Positions 48,967 through 59,163 of a DNA stretch of 64,000 nt are shown here, piece after piece. Below the pieces are notes generated by a model, which saw nothing but the letters and a program-made list of their open reading frames with translations, was not told the origin of the DNA and did not search any database. The position numbers and the translations under genes are program-made. The stretch lies in NCBI GenBank assembly GCA_030649165.1, contig JAUSGG010000227.1:20324-84323 (forward strand), given 5' to 3'. Every line of letters starts with the position of its first letter. Position 1 is the stretch's first letter. The DNA is from Armatimonadota bacterium. Lineage in GTDB: Bacteria > Armatimonadota > UBA5829 > JAUSEB01.

Positions 48967-51426
48967 CTACTCTCCCCCGTCCACCAGCGCCCGCTGCTCT
49001 TCCTTCTTCCGACCCCGGCGCATCAGTCCGTCCGGCTGGCCGAACTCCTTTAGCTTCTCCGCGAAGTCGCGCAGGCGGCGGTCAACCAGATGGTGCACTG
49101 TGTCCTCCGGATACGTCCCGTCTTCCTGCTGCTCGCCCGCCGGAACCCCGGTGAGGATTTCGATACCCTCGTCCACGTTCGACACCGGCCAAATGTGAAA
49201 CTTGCCTTCCGCGACCGCGTCGGCGACTTCCTTCTTGAGCATCAGGTGCTTCACGTTCTGAATCGGGATCATAACCCCCTGGTCGCCCGTCAGTCCCTTG
49301 GCCCTGCAGACTTCAAAGAACCCTTCGATTTTCCGGTTGACGCCGCCGATCGGCTGGATTTCGCCTTTTTGGTTGACCGAGCCGGTCACCGCTACGCCCT
49401 GTCTGATCGGAAGGTTGGCGATCGCCGAGAGTATAGTGTAAAGCTCGGTCGAAGACGCGCTGTCGCCCTCCAACTCCTCGTAAAGCTGCTCGAAGGCCAG
49501 AGTCACTGATATCACCAGGGGCTTATCGTAGGCGTACTTGCCGGCGAGATAGCCGCTCATTATCATGACGCCCTTGTTGTGGATGCGGCCACTCATCTCC
49601 GTCTCGCGCTGGATATCCAGAATTCCGCCTCGGCCGAACGAGGTCCGGGCTGTGATGCGCGACGGCCTGCCGAAGGTATAGTCGCCAAGTTCGTAGATGG
49701 AGAGGGCATTTGTCTGACCGACCACGCCGCCCTCCGTGTCGATCATAATGGTCCCTTCTTCGATCAATCGCTGCACCTTGTCCTCGATCATCCGAGACCG
49801 GTATTCCTTCTGCTCCAGCGCCGTCTCGACGTGCTCCGCCGTGACAAACCCGCTGCCCGCCCGCTTCGCCCAGTAGTTCGATTCGCTGGTGAGATCGGCG
49901 ACGTCTATGAACCGGGTGGAAAGCTTGCCCTTGTCCTCGATCAGCCTGCTGCCGTACTCGACGATTCTGGCGACGGCGGACTTGTGGAAGTCGAGCAAAT
50001 CCCTGTTCTTCACGCGGGCCGCGATGAAGGCCGCGTACTGGGCTATATGCCGGTCGGTCCGGTCCATCTCGATATCGAAGTCGGCCTTCACCTTGAACAA
50101 CTTGCGGAAATCCTCATCGAGGCTATAAAGCAGATAGTAGATGTACGGACTGCCGACCAGTATAACCTTCAGGTTGATCGCTATCGGCTCGGGCCGCAGT
50201 GTGGCGCTTGGGATGATGCCGTACTGCTCGCCGATATTCTCGATACGGGCCTCTCCCGATTTCAACGCCCGCTTGAGCGCGTCCCAGGCAAACGGGTTCG
50301 TCAGCACGTCCATGGCCTGCAGCACCAGATAGCCGCCATTCGCCCTGTGAATCGCCCCGGCCCTTATCATGTTGTGGTCCGTCGTCATGAAGCCGAGGCG
50401 GGCGCGGTACTCCATCTTACCGATCAGGTTGTAATATGTAGGGTTGTTTTCGATCACTATCGGCGCGCCGGCCTGGTCTTTGCGATCGACAATCACGTTT
50501 ACCTTGTACTTCTCGAACGAAGGCCCGACGGCGGCGAGGGCCTCTTCCATTCCGGGAATCAGCGCCTTCTTCTCCGGCGAGCGGAAATCCTCCAGATGCT
50601 CCACCAGGTCCTCTTGGACCTTTTCCAGATAATCCTGGATTTCGTCGCACTCGGTGAAAGTCTTCCTCAGATCATCGAGCAGGTGTCCTACCGCGAACAG
50701 CGCGATCTCCCTGTCCAGCTCTTTCACCCTTTGCGCCGCGTCCTTCTCCAACTGGCGCAGGCGCGCCAGGATGCTGTTGATCAGGCCCTCCAGCCGGCCG
50801 CTTCGCTCCTTGATCTGCTCCTTCTGCTCATCGGCCAGCTTCTCGTAGTCCTCACGACTCAGAGGTTTCCCGTCCGCCATAGGTACCGTTACGATTCCGA
50901 CGGGCGTCATCTCGATGGAGAATCCCAGTTCAGCCGACTCCTGCCGCAGTTGGGCCAACAGCCCGTCGCGCTCCTTCTGTATCCTGTCAACCGCGTCGGC
51001 CTTCCGCTTCTCGTAGTTCTCACTCTCAAAAGCGCGGGGAATCTCGGTCTTGCAGCCTTCGATCAGTCTGTCCATCTCGACGGCGAATAGTTGACCTCGA
51101 CCGGAACACATAGCGATTGCGGCGGGCCGGTACGGGTCATCGAAATTGTGCACGTACACCCACTCGTCGGGGACAGGCTCGTCGGCAGCTTTGCGCTGCA
51201 CAAATGATCTCACGCTGGAGTTCCTGCCGGTTCCGGTCCGTCCGGAAACGTACAGATTGAACCCATGCGTTTCGATCCCCAGTCCGAAATCGATCGCCCA
51301 CACCGCTCTCTCCTGGCCGACCGTGCCGAGCAGCGGCGTGATGTCCGCCGTGGTCTCGAATCCGAGAGAGTCCGGGTCACAAGAATGGATCAGATCTTCA
51401 CGAGTCAATTCTCGAATGTCGGCCAT
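48967..51426 (-). CDS. Lon-related ATP-dependent protease
   Basis: An 819-residue Lon-like protease (AAA_32 plus Lon_C). The ATP-binding N-terminal part (TPLLGTVGQERAVWAIDFGL, then GRTGTGRNSSVRSF) has Arg in place of the Walker A Lys, as usual in this subfamily. The middle is a coiled-coil (QEKIKERSGRLEGLINSILA-like). The protease domain carries the Ser-Lys dyad: the Ser in LEGDSASSTELYTILSAIAN and the Lys in VNRKIEGFFEVCRAKG. It degrades or inspects damaged or regulatory proteins in the cytoplasm; the substrate is unknown. The gene stands alone, with phased A-tracts 320-420 bp upstream. Confidence 0.93.
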   Translation of the reverse strand: MADIRELTREDLIHSCDPDSLGFETTADITPLLGTVGQERAVWAIDFGLGIETHGFNLYVSGRTGTGRNSSVRSFVQRKAADEPVPDEWVYVHNFDDPYRPAAIAMCSGRGQLFAVEMDRLIEGCKTEIPRAFESENYEKRKADAVDRIQKERDGLLAQLRQESAELGFSIEMTPVGIVTVPMADGKPLSREDYEKLADEQKEQIKERSGRLEGLINSILARLRQLEKDAAQRVKELDREIALFAVGHLLDDLRKTFTECDEIQDYLEKVQEDLVEHLEDFRSPEKKALIPGMEEALAAVGPSFEKYKVNVIVDRKDQAGAPIVIENNPTYYNLIGKMEYRARLGFMTTDHNMIRAGAIHRANGGYLVLQAMDVLTNPFAWDALKRALKSGEARIENIGEQYGIIPSATLRPEPIAINLKVILVGSPYIYYLLYSLDEDFRKLFKVKADFDIEMDRTDRHIAQYAAFIAARVKNRDLLDFHKSAVARIVEYGSRLIEDKGKLSTRFIDVADLTSESNYWAKRAGSGFVTAEHVETALEQKEYRSRMIEDKVQRLIEEGTIMIDTEGGVVGQTNALSIYELGDYTFGRPSRITARTSFGRGGILDIQRETEMSGRIHNKGVMIMSGYLAGKYAYDKPLVISVTLAFEQLYEELEGDSASSTELYTILSAIANLPIRQGVAVTGSVNQKGEIQPIGGVNRKIEGFFEVCRAKGLTGDQGVMIPIQNVKHLMLKKEVADAVAEGKFHIWPVSNVDEGIEILTGVPAGEQQEDGTYPEDTVHHLVDRRLRDFAEKLKEFGQPDGLMRRGRKKEEQRALVDGGE

Positions 51427-51744
51427 CCGGTTCCTCCGATTGCACCGTTCACTGTGGCGCTACCGAGGTAACGTTCTGTCTCCGTTGCGCGATTCCTGCG
51501 TGTTGACGCGCGTTCCTCTCAGAGATACCCCGCGGAGCTTGAGGCGAAACGGAAAGGCTGCCGTGGCCGGCGTGAGACAGGCGCCGAGCGATGAGTGGAT
51601 TCCGATCAGGTGGTGGAACATCAACTCTCCGCGGTGTTAATACTTCGGTCATCAAACAGGAACCGGCGGGTTTTCTCTCGATTTTGCGCTTTTTGTGCTC
51701 AAAACCGCTTCCAAACAGCTCCATTTCCGCACGATTCAGCCCTG

Positions 51745-51842
51745 AAACCGCACTCAAATCGCTCGAAACCGCTGTACAAAGCTGTGAAAACGTACTGAAA
51801 ACGCACTGAAATCACGCGAAACCGCAGGAAAACTGAGGGAAA
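51745..51842. other. Ten A-tracts phased with the DNA helix
   Basis: AAA or AAAA runs begin at 51745, 51756, 51766, 51778, 51787, 51798, 51809, 51819, 51829 and 51840. Mean spacing is 10.6 bp, one helical turn, over ten tracts. This predicts an intrinsically bent segment. No gene is read here; the 51427-51964 gap contains no other feature. Confidence 0.75.
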
Positions 51843-51964
51843 TCGCTTGAGGATTGCGGGGCCGGGAAGAATGGCGTTCGTCTTCGGGGGACAAGTGTCG
51901 AGGTCCGTTTCCACGACCCGGCCATCGCCGATCGTTCTCACGGACCTTCCAACGTCCGATTGCT

Positions 51965-54529
51965 CTAAGCTCCGCCCTCGGAAGCAGCAGGAACTGTCTG
52001 GCCGCCGAGCGCCACTTCCCGGCCCTGTATGAGCGCCCGCAGCCGAGCCTGCCACTCATGCGGATACTTGCCTTGATCAATGACCTGGAAGCGGAACACT
52101 TGTCCCTGAAACTCCTGGCCCAACTCCGCCCAGGAGACCTGCCTGCCAAGACGATCGAAGTACGATGCTACGTCCTCTTTGTAGTCCGTGTCAGCATTCC
52201 CCATCAGTTGGCTGCCTTTCGACTCTATGACGCACACCATCTTGTGATACGGCTCACCCTGTGTAGCAGCCACGAAGTCCGGGTAGATCGGGCTTGGCTT
52301 GTACCCTTGCACATTGAAGCAGTTTGCGCCAACCAGGTTTCGATACCACCAGAGTATCTCCGGGTGTCCGTCCAGGTATAGCGCCACAGACCGCTCGTAT
52401 TCGTTGAGTGTTGTTCCCTCTACATAGTCAAAGAGGGACTTGCGTATCTGATCGTTGTTGCCATGAACGAGGGCTTGTACGGCTTTGATCTCGACAGAAG
52501 GCGGAATCTGGAAGCGGCACTGAACACAGGCCATGAAGAATCCTATCCGACCTTCGTCGAACAGCCTCTTGAACTCGGCCTCCGTCCTCTTGTCTCTGGA
52601 CGTCTCGGTGAAGCTCCGAATACGATCACGTAGGGTTGTCTTAACAAGAGGAAGCATGTCGCCCAATCCCGGTGTCCTGCCCGAGATGACTTGCAGCGCG
52701 CGCTCCACAATGGTACGGAGCTGCTTCTGACTGAAATCATCAAAACCGAGGTTGCAGAGCAGCCATCCTCTAACGGAGTCTTCGGTCTCCCCCAGATCGG
52801 CAAGTCGCTCGTCGACCGTGGTCATCTCTCGCTCCAACTCGATGCGGTATAGAGACTCCTTTGCTTGCTCAAAGTCGGCTTCCGGTCGCCACTCGATCAA
52901 ATCGTAGGAGAAGTCCTCTACGTGCACTGCGTTTAGCAGGTGATCGTAGTAGTTCAGCGGCTCATACTTGCCGTCATCTCGCTTGACGCAAAATCGGGGC
53001 AGGTATATCTTCCCCTCGAAATCCTTGTAACGCTGCTGGAACTCGCCGCGGAACGACACCGTACGCGGGCGTGATGCCGGCTGGTCAGGCTGCGCAACCG
53101 CGAGCGACATGGCGTCTCCCTCGTAGCCCTCCTGTTCCAGTCCCCTCTTCACCTCTCCTGAGATACGTGCGGCCGTCTTGTGCAGGCAATACACGTAACT
53201 CTCGTTCAGCGCGTCGGTCTCGGTCCGCTCCTGGTATGGCTGGCGCAGTATGCGCCCTACAAGCTGAGTCATAGACTGTGTGCTCTGGGCGTTATTGAGG
53301 GAGACCAGGATGTAGGCGAACGGACAGTCCCACCCCTCCTGCAGTGCGCTCTTGGTAATGATATAGCGCACTGGGCAATCCTCATCCATCAGATCATCTA
53401 TACCCTTGATGTCGTCCGTGCTCGAGCTTTTCACGGCGATCTGGGTGACCGGCAGGCCGCATCGCTCAATAAGATGCTCCCGCACATCCTCGCTGTGTAT
53501 GAACTGCCCGCCGCGCTGGTCCCTGCCAGTGCGCTCAACCTGGACCAGGACTATGGGTCGGATGAACCTCTCGGTCTTGGGGTATAGGTCGGCGGCCAGT
53601 TTCTCCAACTCGTCGCGCCTTTGCACCGCGCGGTTCAGGCAGTCGCGCCAGTCCGAAAGGTTCGCCGCCGCAACGTTGATGGGCAGCTTTATCATTTCCT
53701 CCCGCAGCAACTCCTTGCCGCTCACTTTGCACAGGACGTTGGAGTTCCTGTGGGGCGTGGCGGACAACTCGACAATGATGGAGGGGTTGAAGCCGTTGAG
53801 TGTCCTCTGCGCCAGGTCGCTGTATGCTCTGTGGCCTTCGTCCATTATGACTGGAGGCTCGTGCATGCGGAGGAGGTTCCCGACAGATGTCTTGACCAGG
53901 TTCGTGCCTTCGATGATCTCCAGGTTGGGCCACCTTCGCCGCAATTCGCGGTGGGCTTCCTCGTCGTCCTCGGGCGGGAAGTGCAGAACTATGTTCCCGC
54001 CGCTGTCCCTGAACATCTTGAGGGTTTCACGGTCCTCCCGGTTCGCCGATGAGAGAATGAGCAAGAGTATGTTCAGCTTGCCCGCCAACTGGGCGGGCGT
54101 AAGCCGCATGATCTCGTGCTTCTCCCACACTTCGATGGGACGCTTCACCGCGAACTCCAGGCTCTCCCTGTAGAAGTGGCTACGGTCCCGAAGGGCTTTG
54201 AGGGTATCCTTATATATCTGGTCGCTCGGGACAATCCAGAGTGCGAGCCCGGCCCCGTTCCGGTCGCGCAGAATGGTATCGTAGATGGTACCGAGTACCT
54301 GCGTCGCAAGTAGGGTCTTTCCGCCGCCGGTCGGCACCTTGAGGCAGAAGTTCGGGATATCGCGCCCATTCCCGCCCATCCGCCGATTGTAGTTCGGCAG
54401 CAGGCTCAGGTTGGCGCCCGACTTCATCCACGCCAGGGATGGCGCGAACTCGCCTTCTTCCTGTGCCAGAGCGCGCAGGAACGTTTCTACCTCACTTAAG
54501 ACTCTCTCTTGATATTCCTTCAGCGCCAT
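51965..54529 (-). CDS. res: Type III restriction enzyme, Res subunit
   Basis: An 854-residue DNA helicase-nuclease. Motif I is KVPTGGGKTLLATQVLG; motif II is PPVIMDEGHRAYSD; motif III and VI regions include ELSATPHRNSN and QLVGRILRQPY. The C-terminal PD-(D/E)xK nuclease shows SPIYPDFVAATQ and CVIESKGSQL. It forms the Res2Mod2 complex with the adjacent Mod, which cuts DNA 25-27 bp from head-to-head unmethylated sites. It starts 6 bp after the mod stop and is complete. Start at 54529 is supported by the tight spacing. Confidence 0.92.
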   Translation of the reverse strand: MALKEYQERVLSEVETFLRALAQEEGEFAPSLAWMKSGANLSLLPNYNRRMGGNGRDIPNFCLKVPTGGGKTLLATQVLGTIYDTILRDRNGAGLALWIVPSDQIYKDTLKALRDRSHFYRESLEFAVKRPIEVWEKHEIMRLTPAQLAGKLNILLLILSSANREDRETLKMFRDSGGNIVLHFPPEDDEEAHRELRRRWPNLEIIEGTNLVKTSVGNLLRMHEPPVIMDEGHRAYSDLAQRTLNGFNPSIIVELSATPHRNSNVLCKVSGKELLREEMIKLPINVAAANLSDWRDCLNRAVQRRDELEKLAADLYPKTERFIRPIVLVQVERTGRDQRGGQFIHSEDVREHLIERCGLPVTQIAVKSSSTDDIKGIDDLMDEDCPVRYIITKSALQEGWDCPFAYILVSLNNAQSTQSMTQLVGRILRQPYQERTETDALNESYVYCLHKTAARISGEVKRGLEQEGYEGDAMSLAVAQPDQPASRPRTVSFRGEFQQRYKDFEGKIYLPRFCVKRDDGKYEPLNYYDHLLNAVHVEDFSYDLIEWRPEADFEQAKESLYRIELEREMTTVDERLADLGETEDSVRGWLLCNLGFDDFSQKQLRTIVERALQVISGRTPGLGDMLPLVKTTLRDRIRSFTETSRDKRTEAEFKRLFDEGRIGFFMACVQCRFQIPPSVEIKAVQALVHGNNDQIRKSLFDYVEGTTLNEYERSVALYLDGHPEILWWYRNLVGANCFNVQGYKPSPIYPDFVAATQGEPYHKMVCVIESKGSQLMGNADTDYKEDVASYFDRLGRQVSWAELGQEFQGQVFRFQVIDQGKYPHEWQARLRALIQGREVALGGQTVPAASEGGA

Positions 54530-54535
54530 ATCGGA

Positions 54536-56251
54536 TCACTTCAGATTGAACGGAACCTGCATTGCCCGGACGTTGCCATACCCGGCGAGGTCGCGCCGGT
54601 GAACGTGAATCTTCTCGCAGTATACCACCTTTGGCCGCGGATCGCGCCCGGACGTCTTCGCCAGCCAATCCATGGTGAGCGCCCTGTCCGCGTTCCCATC
54701 GGGAGTGTACAACAGGTAGTAACTTCGACCGGCGTGCTCGCCGATCCGCCCCGTGTCATAGTCTATGCCGGCCACATCCAGAGCGCGGCTGGTTTCCGTA
54801 TAGAATATGTACTTCGCAAGCTCTTCATAGGACGGGTATTCGCCGTTCGGGAAGTTGCGGAACCGGTCGAAGAGCATCTTTCCCAAGCGGCAGTACGTGA
54901 ACTGGCCGCCCAGAGCGTTGACCGCCACGGTTCCTCCGGCAGGCGTGACATGGGTGTGGCCGTGGGCCACGCGGGCAGCGCGTTCGCGTGTGAGACGAGC
55001 GCAGATGTTGAAGCGGCGTGCCTCCTGTTCCTTTGTCTCGTGGGGCATTTGCACGAGCACGAAACACCGGTTGCCCCCATCGGTTGCGTTCTGCTGCATG
55101 ACAGCCTGAGCAGTGGTCCCACTTCCGGCGAAGGAGTCAAGAACAATGTCTCCGGAATTGGGCGTCGTAGCTAGTTGGACAATGCGCATGAGGAGGCCGA
55201 CAGGTTTTGGGCGCGGGAACTCTTCCTTGCTGAATCCGAGTTCCAGGAACTGTTCGGTGCCGCGTTCGCTGTTCACGTCTTTCATAGTCCAGGCAGAGGT
55301 GGGTTTGACCCTCTCGTTGGGGCCCAGATAGTCCATCTCAAAAACAGACCACTTCTTCCTCACGGGCATGTACTTTGGGACGAGGATGTCTCGTTTCTCG
55401 TTTGCGGTTTCGAGCCCCCAGCGCCAGTTTCCTTCGCTGCCATCTTCACGGATCGGTACGATGCGGACAAATCCAGGACGCTCTGCTGGATCTCGGGTAG
55501 CGTAGAAATCCTTGGTATTGGGGTTATGCATAAAGTAGTAGAAGAGGTTCTCACGGTCCTGCCGCCTATCGTTGTCGCCCGTCTTCCGCAGGTCGATCTC
55601 GCGGTACTTGTTGCCGCTCGCGTCCTTCTTATTGTAGCGGCGTAGGACGTTGTCCTCGGGCGGCCAACCGCCTATTGTCGCATGCGCCTTTTGGTACACC
55701 AGCAGGTATTCGTGCGCGGTGGCAACGTTCTTGTCGTCGGACCGGCCTTTGGGGTTGTTTACATTCGCTATGCAGGCGATGAAGTTGCACTCACCAAAGA
55801 TCTCGTCCATCAGCATCCTCAGATGGTGGACCTCGTTGTCGTCGATGGACACGAATACGGCTCCATCGTCGCGCAGCAGGTCCTTAAACAGCTGCAGACG
55901 AGGGTACATCATGCAGCACCACTTATCGTGGCGGCAGGCGTCTTCGCCTTCCTTGCCGACGACCTGGCCGATCCACTCCTTGAACTGAGGCTGCGTGAGG
56001 TTGTCGTTGTATATCCAGCCTTCGTTACCGGTGTTGTATGGCGGGTCGATGTAGATACACTTGACCTTGCCGGCGTGGGTGGGCAGGAGAGCTTTAAGGG
56101 CCAAAAGGTTATCGCCTTCGATGATAAGGTTGCCGTCCAGGCTGGGCGAATCGGTCAGGGAAAGCTTCTCGTCGAAGTCGAGAATATGGTGAGGCACGAC
56201 AAGGTGGTAGCTCTCTACGGCAGTCTTACCCTTGAAATTCAGCGTCGGCAT
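54536..56251 (-). CDS. mod: Type III DNA methyltransferase, Mod subunit
   Basis: A 571-residue adenine methyltransferase. The catalytic DPPY motif is IYIDPPYNTGNEGWIYNDN, and the AdoMet-binding FxGxG region VLDSFAGSGTTAQAV, in beta-class order. A target-recognition region lies between. It modifies one strand of its site and specifies cutting by Res. I chose the ATG at 56251 (MPTLNFKGK), nine codons inside the open frame, because GGGGGT lies upstream. It is the first gene of the operon. Confidence 0.93.
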   Translation of the reverse strand: MPTLNFKGKTAVESYHLVVPHHILDFDEKLSLTDSPSLDGNLIIEGDNLLALKALLPTHAGKVKCIYIDPPYNTGNEGWIYNDNLTQPQFKEWIGQVVGKEGEDACRHDKWCCMMYPRLQLFKDLLRDDGAVFVSIDDNEVHHLRMLMDEIFGECNFIACIANVNNPKGRSDDKNVATAHEYLLVYQKAHATIGGWPPEDNVLRRYNKKDASGNKYREIDLRKTGDNDRRQDRENLFYYFMHNPNTKDFYATRDPAERPGFVRIVPIREDGSEGNWRWGLETANEKRDILVPKYMPVRKKWSVFEMDYLGPNERVKPTSAWTMKDVNSERGTEQFLELGFSKEEFPRPKPVGLLMRIVQLATTPNSGDIVLDSFAGSGTTAQAVMQQNATDGGNRCFVLVQMPHETKEQEARRFNICARLTRERAARVAHGHTHVTPAGGTVAVNALGGQFTYCRLGKMLFDRFRNFPNGEYPSYEELAKYIFYTETSRALDVAGIDYDTGRIGEHAGRSYYLLYTPDGNADRALTMDWLAKTSGRDPRPKVVYCEKIHVHRRDLAGYGNVRAMQVPFNLK

Positions 56252-56703
56252 TGATCGGCAACCCCCTTCATACCGCAACGGAATGAGAGACTGAGCACCA
56301 TCATACCAGATGCGGCTTAGATGCCAAAGACAGCATTAGGTACCGGTCCGCCGGATTCCTGTGTCTTGTGTCCGGCGCCATTCTCGGGGCTCTGTAGAGC
56401 GGACGCGCATTCTCGAACTACAGTGTCAGCAACAAGGCTCCGGAAAAGCCACAAAAATATTTTTCCGACTGATGGGAACATTTGTTCGCCTGGCGTCGTC
56501 TAATACTTTCGTGGGGGCCGTGCGCGCTCGGCCGGCAGCCGCTGCCATAGGCGACGGCTGCCGGCATTGCGAACACTGACAACCAACAGGCTTGGAGATC
56601 GCCGTTAACAGACTCGTCACTGCATTATATCTACACCGATCACATACTGTGCCAAATCCGGCCTGCTCGGAGGCCAGCAGAGCGGCGCATGAAAAAAAGT
56701 CTG

Positions 56704-56773
56704 ACAAACGAATTGCTCCCACGAGGGATCTGAGCACGAAATCGTTTGTACAAAATGCGAAAAATCCCTCGTG
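56704..56773. promoter_or_regulatory. Interleaved inverted repeats upstream of the GH127 gene
   Basis: ACAAACGA (56704-56711) pairs with TCGTTTGT (56742-56749). CACGAGGGAT (56720-56729) pairs with ATCCCTCGTG (56764-56773). The order A-B-A'-B' allows an RNA pseudoknot; as DNA they could be two operators. No gene is seen in 56252-56915. Confidence 0.6.
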
Positions 56774-56915
56774 CGAAACTTACACGTTGCTGTAACCCGA
56801 TACATGACGGATATGTCAGTAGAGGGCATGACGACGGTTCCGATGAATAGGAAATTGGTGATCGCGTGGGAACCTCCCGCTGTCGAAAGAGTCCGCCCAA
56901 CAAGGTGTTTGGAAT

Positions 56916-59087
56916 ATGCGAGTGGAACATTCAAGAGTGTGGATATTTCCTCGTATGCTGATGATTTGCCTCGTCTTTGCTCTGGCGTTTTGCCAGGCAT
57001 CCTGGCCGGCTGAGAAGGGAAAGAGGATGATCGAGAACTTCGATCTTAAGGACGTGACTCTGCAGGGCGATCTCCGCCGCCAGTTCGACGAAACCCGCGC
57101 GTTCTATCTGTCGATTCCAAACGACGATTTCCTGAAGCCCTACCGGCGTCGCGCGGGTCTTCCGGCTCCGGGCGCGAACCTGGGCGGCTGCTATATCAGC
57201 CATAGTCCGCTGCCTCAGATCATCTCGGGACTGGTAAGAATGTGCGCTGCGACGAGCGATCTGCGCTGCAGAGACAAGGCAATCGCCCTGACCGAAGACT
57301 GGGCCAAGTGCATCGCGCCCGACGGTTTCTTCTTCGCCGACGTCGACTCCAGCCTGCCTCCCTACTGCTACGATAAGTGGGTCGGCGCGCTGGTGGACAT
57401 GTGCGTCTACGCCGACTATCCGGAGGCGAAAAGCCATCTGACGAGGATAACGGACTGGGCGGAGAAGAATCTGAACCGCAAGCGGGATTACGCGCAGCCG
57501 TGGTCTGCCTGCGGCGAGTGGTATACTTTGACCGAGAACCTCCTCCGCGCCTACACGGCCACTGGCGAAGAACGCTACCGCAAATTCGCTGAAACCTGGG
57601 AATACACCGATTTCTGGAAACTCATAGCCGAAGGCAAGGACATCTTCGCGAATATGCCCAAGCCCACCGACTACACGCCCTGGTATCACGCCTACAGCCA
57701 CGTCAATTCGTTCAACGGCCTGGGAGCTTCGTACCTCGTGAAAAGCGACCGGTGGCGCCTGGACACGCTCGTCAAGGCCTGGGACTTTCTGATGAAGGAG
57801 CACATTTTGGTCACCGGCGGATATGGCCAGCAGGAGTGTCTCGTGTCCTTGGACAACCAGATCATCCGAATCCATACCTTCGGCTCCAGCTTCGAGACGC
57901 AGTGCGGTTCCTGGGCCGCTTTCAAGATGTCGGAGTATCTGACCACCTTGACCGGCAAAGCGAAATACGGCGATTGGGTGGAGCTTCTGCTGATAAACGG
58001 CATCGGCGCGAGCATCCCGACGACGGCTGACGGCAGAGTCTTCTACTATTCCAATTACTGCACGTCAGGCGGCAGGAAGCTGAACCATGACGCCGGCTGG
58101 CCCTGCTGCTCCGGGACCCGCCCCCAGGCCATCGCCGAATATCACGACCTGATCTATTACAAGGACGCCGACGGGTTGTATATCAACCTCTACACCGCGT
58201 CCTCCGTCAGATGGAAGAGGGGCGAGACGTCCATCGAAGTGAGGCAAGTGACGGATTTTCCCGAGTCCGATAAGATCGACATCATCATCGATTGTAAACG
58301 CAAGGTGGTCAGATTCGCGCTCCGACTCCGCATCCCCAACTGGTTGGCGTCGCCGATGACCGCGAGCATAAATGGAAGGTCTATTGAGCCGCAAAAAGAC
58401 GCAAATGGCTGGGCGGTAGTCGACAGGGAATGGAAGTCCGGGGATAAGCTCACCGTCACCTTGCCGATGGCATTCCGCGTCTCGCGGCCCGACCCTACGA
58501 AGGACTTCCCCGCGGCAGTGGCCTACGGACCCGTCACGTTGGCCGTTCGTTATAACAAGGGGAACCCGGCACGCCTGCTGGATTTGGAAAAGGCCACCGC
58601 GAGCTTTGAGCCGGTTCCAGGCGAACGTCTCAACTGGCGACTGAAGTCTGACTCGAATCTGCTCCTGCGGCCGTTTTACCAGTTCAAAGAGGGCGAGCCG
58701 TATCTGGTTTATCTGGATCCCACCATCAACCTCCCGGCGTCATTCTCTTTCACCGATCGGCTCGACACAAGCGGCGAATGGCGCGATTCCGACGACTGGA
58801 TCACCTCCAATACTCCGGGCGGCTGGGTCGAGTTCAGGGTCTACGGCGATTCCGTGCGCGTGCGGGGGTATCAGTTTGACGATGCCGGCCGGCTCGCCGT
58901 CGTCTCAGACGGCAAAAAAGTCGGCGCTATCGACGAATACGGCCCGAACAGGCGCGAAGCCGCCAGTTGGGAGTTCACCGGCCTCGGTCCCGGCGAGCAC
59001 AAACTCCGTCTGGAGCACCTGCCGGACAAATCGCCGGAATCCAAGGGATTTCACGTAAACATCTCCAGCGTAGACTGCGGTTACTGA
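56916..59087 (+). CDS. GH127-type beta-L-arabinofuranosidase-like protein (DUF1680)
   Basis: A 723-residue protein with an N-terminal hydrophobic export segment (MLMICLVFALAFCQASWPA, residues about 14-32). The (alpha/alpha)6 barrel starts with GGCYISHSPLPQIISGLVRM. The family's Cys/Glu cluster is present: FGSSFETQCGSWAAFKMSEY, then GWPCCSGTRPQAIAEYHDLI. The catalytic Cys is expected in PCC. A beta-sandwich and a C-terminal binding region (EFRVYGDSVRVRGYQFDDAG) follow. It would release arabinofuranose from exported glycans. Interleaved inverted repeats about 140-210 bp upstream are candidate control sites. The start is the ATG at 56916; 56955 is an alternative. Confidence 0.9.
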   Translation: MRVEHSRVWIFPRMLMICLVFALAFCQASWPAEKGKRMIENFDLKDVTLQGDLRRQFDETRAFYLSIPNDDFLKPYRRRAGLPAPGANLGGCYISHSPLPQIISGLVRMCAATSDLRCRDKAIALTEDWAKCIAPDGFFFADVDSSLPPYCYDKWVGALVDMCVYADYPEAKSHLTRITDWAEKNLNRKRDYAQPWSACGEWYTLTENLLRAYTATGEERYRKFAETWEYTDFWKLIAEGKDIFANMPKPTDYTPWYHAYSHVNSFNGLGASYLVKSDRWRLDTLVKAWDFLMKEHILVTGGYGQQECLVSLDNQIIRIHTFGSSFETQCGSWAAFKMSEYLTTLTGKAKYGDWVELLLINGIGASIPTTADGRVFYYSNYCTSGGRKLNHDAGWPCCSGTRPQAIAEYHDLIYYKDADGLYINLYTASSVRWKRGETSIEVRQVTDFPESDKIDIIIDCKRKVVRFALRLRIPNWLASPMTASINGRSIEPQKDANGWAVVDREWKSGDKLTVTLPMAFRVSRPDPTKDFPAAVAYGPVTLAVRYNKGNPARLLDLEKATASFEPVPGERLNWRLKSDSNLLLRPFYQFKEGEPYLVYLDPTINLPASFSFTDRLDTSGEWRDSDDWITSNTPGGWVEFRVYGDSVRVRGYQFDDAGRLAVVSDGKKVGAIDEYGPNRREAASWEFTGLGPGEHKLRLEHLPDKSPESKGFHVNISSVDCGY

Positions 59088-59163
59088 CGATTTCGCGAGA
59101 GGTCTGCAGCCCGCCGGCATCGAAGTCATGCTTTGCTATACTGATGAGGAGAACCTGATACAA

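Noticed and set aside
49579..51090. 503-codon frame opposite the Lon-like gene
   Set aside because: Shadow of a gene with intact motifs.
51239..51270. Inactive ATPase because Walker A Lys is Arg in the Lon-like protein
   Set aside because: The GTGR form is normal for this Lon-related subfamily.
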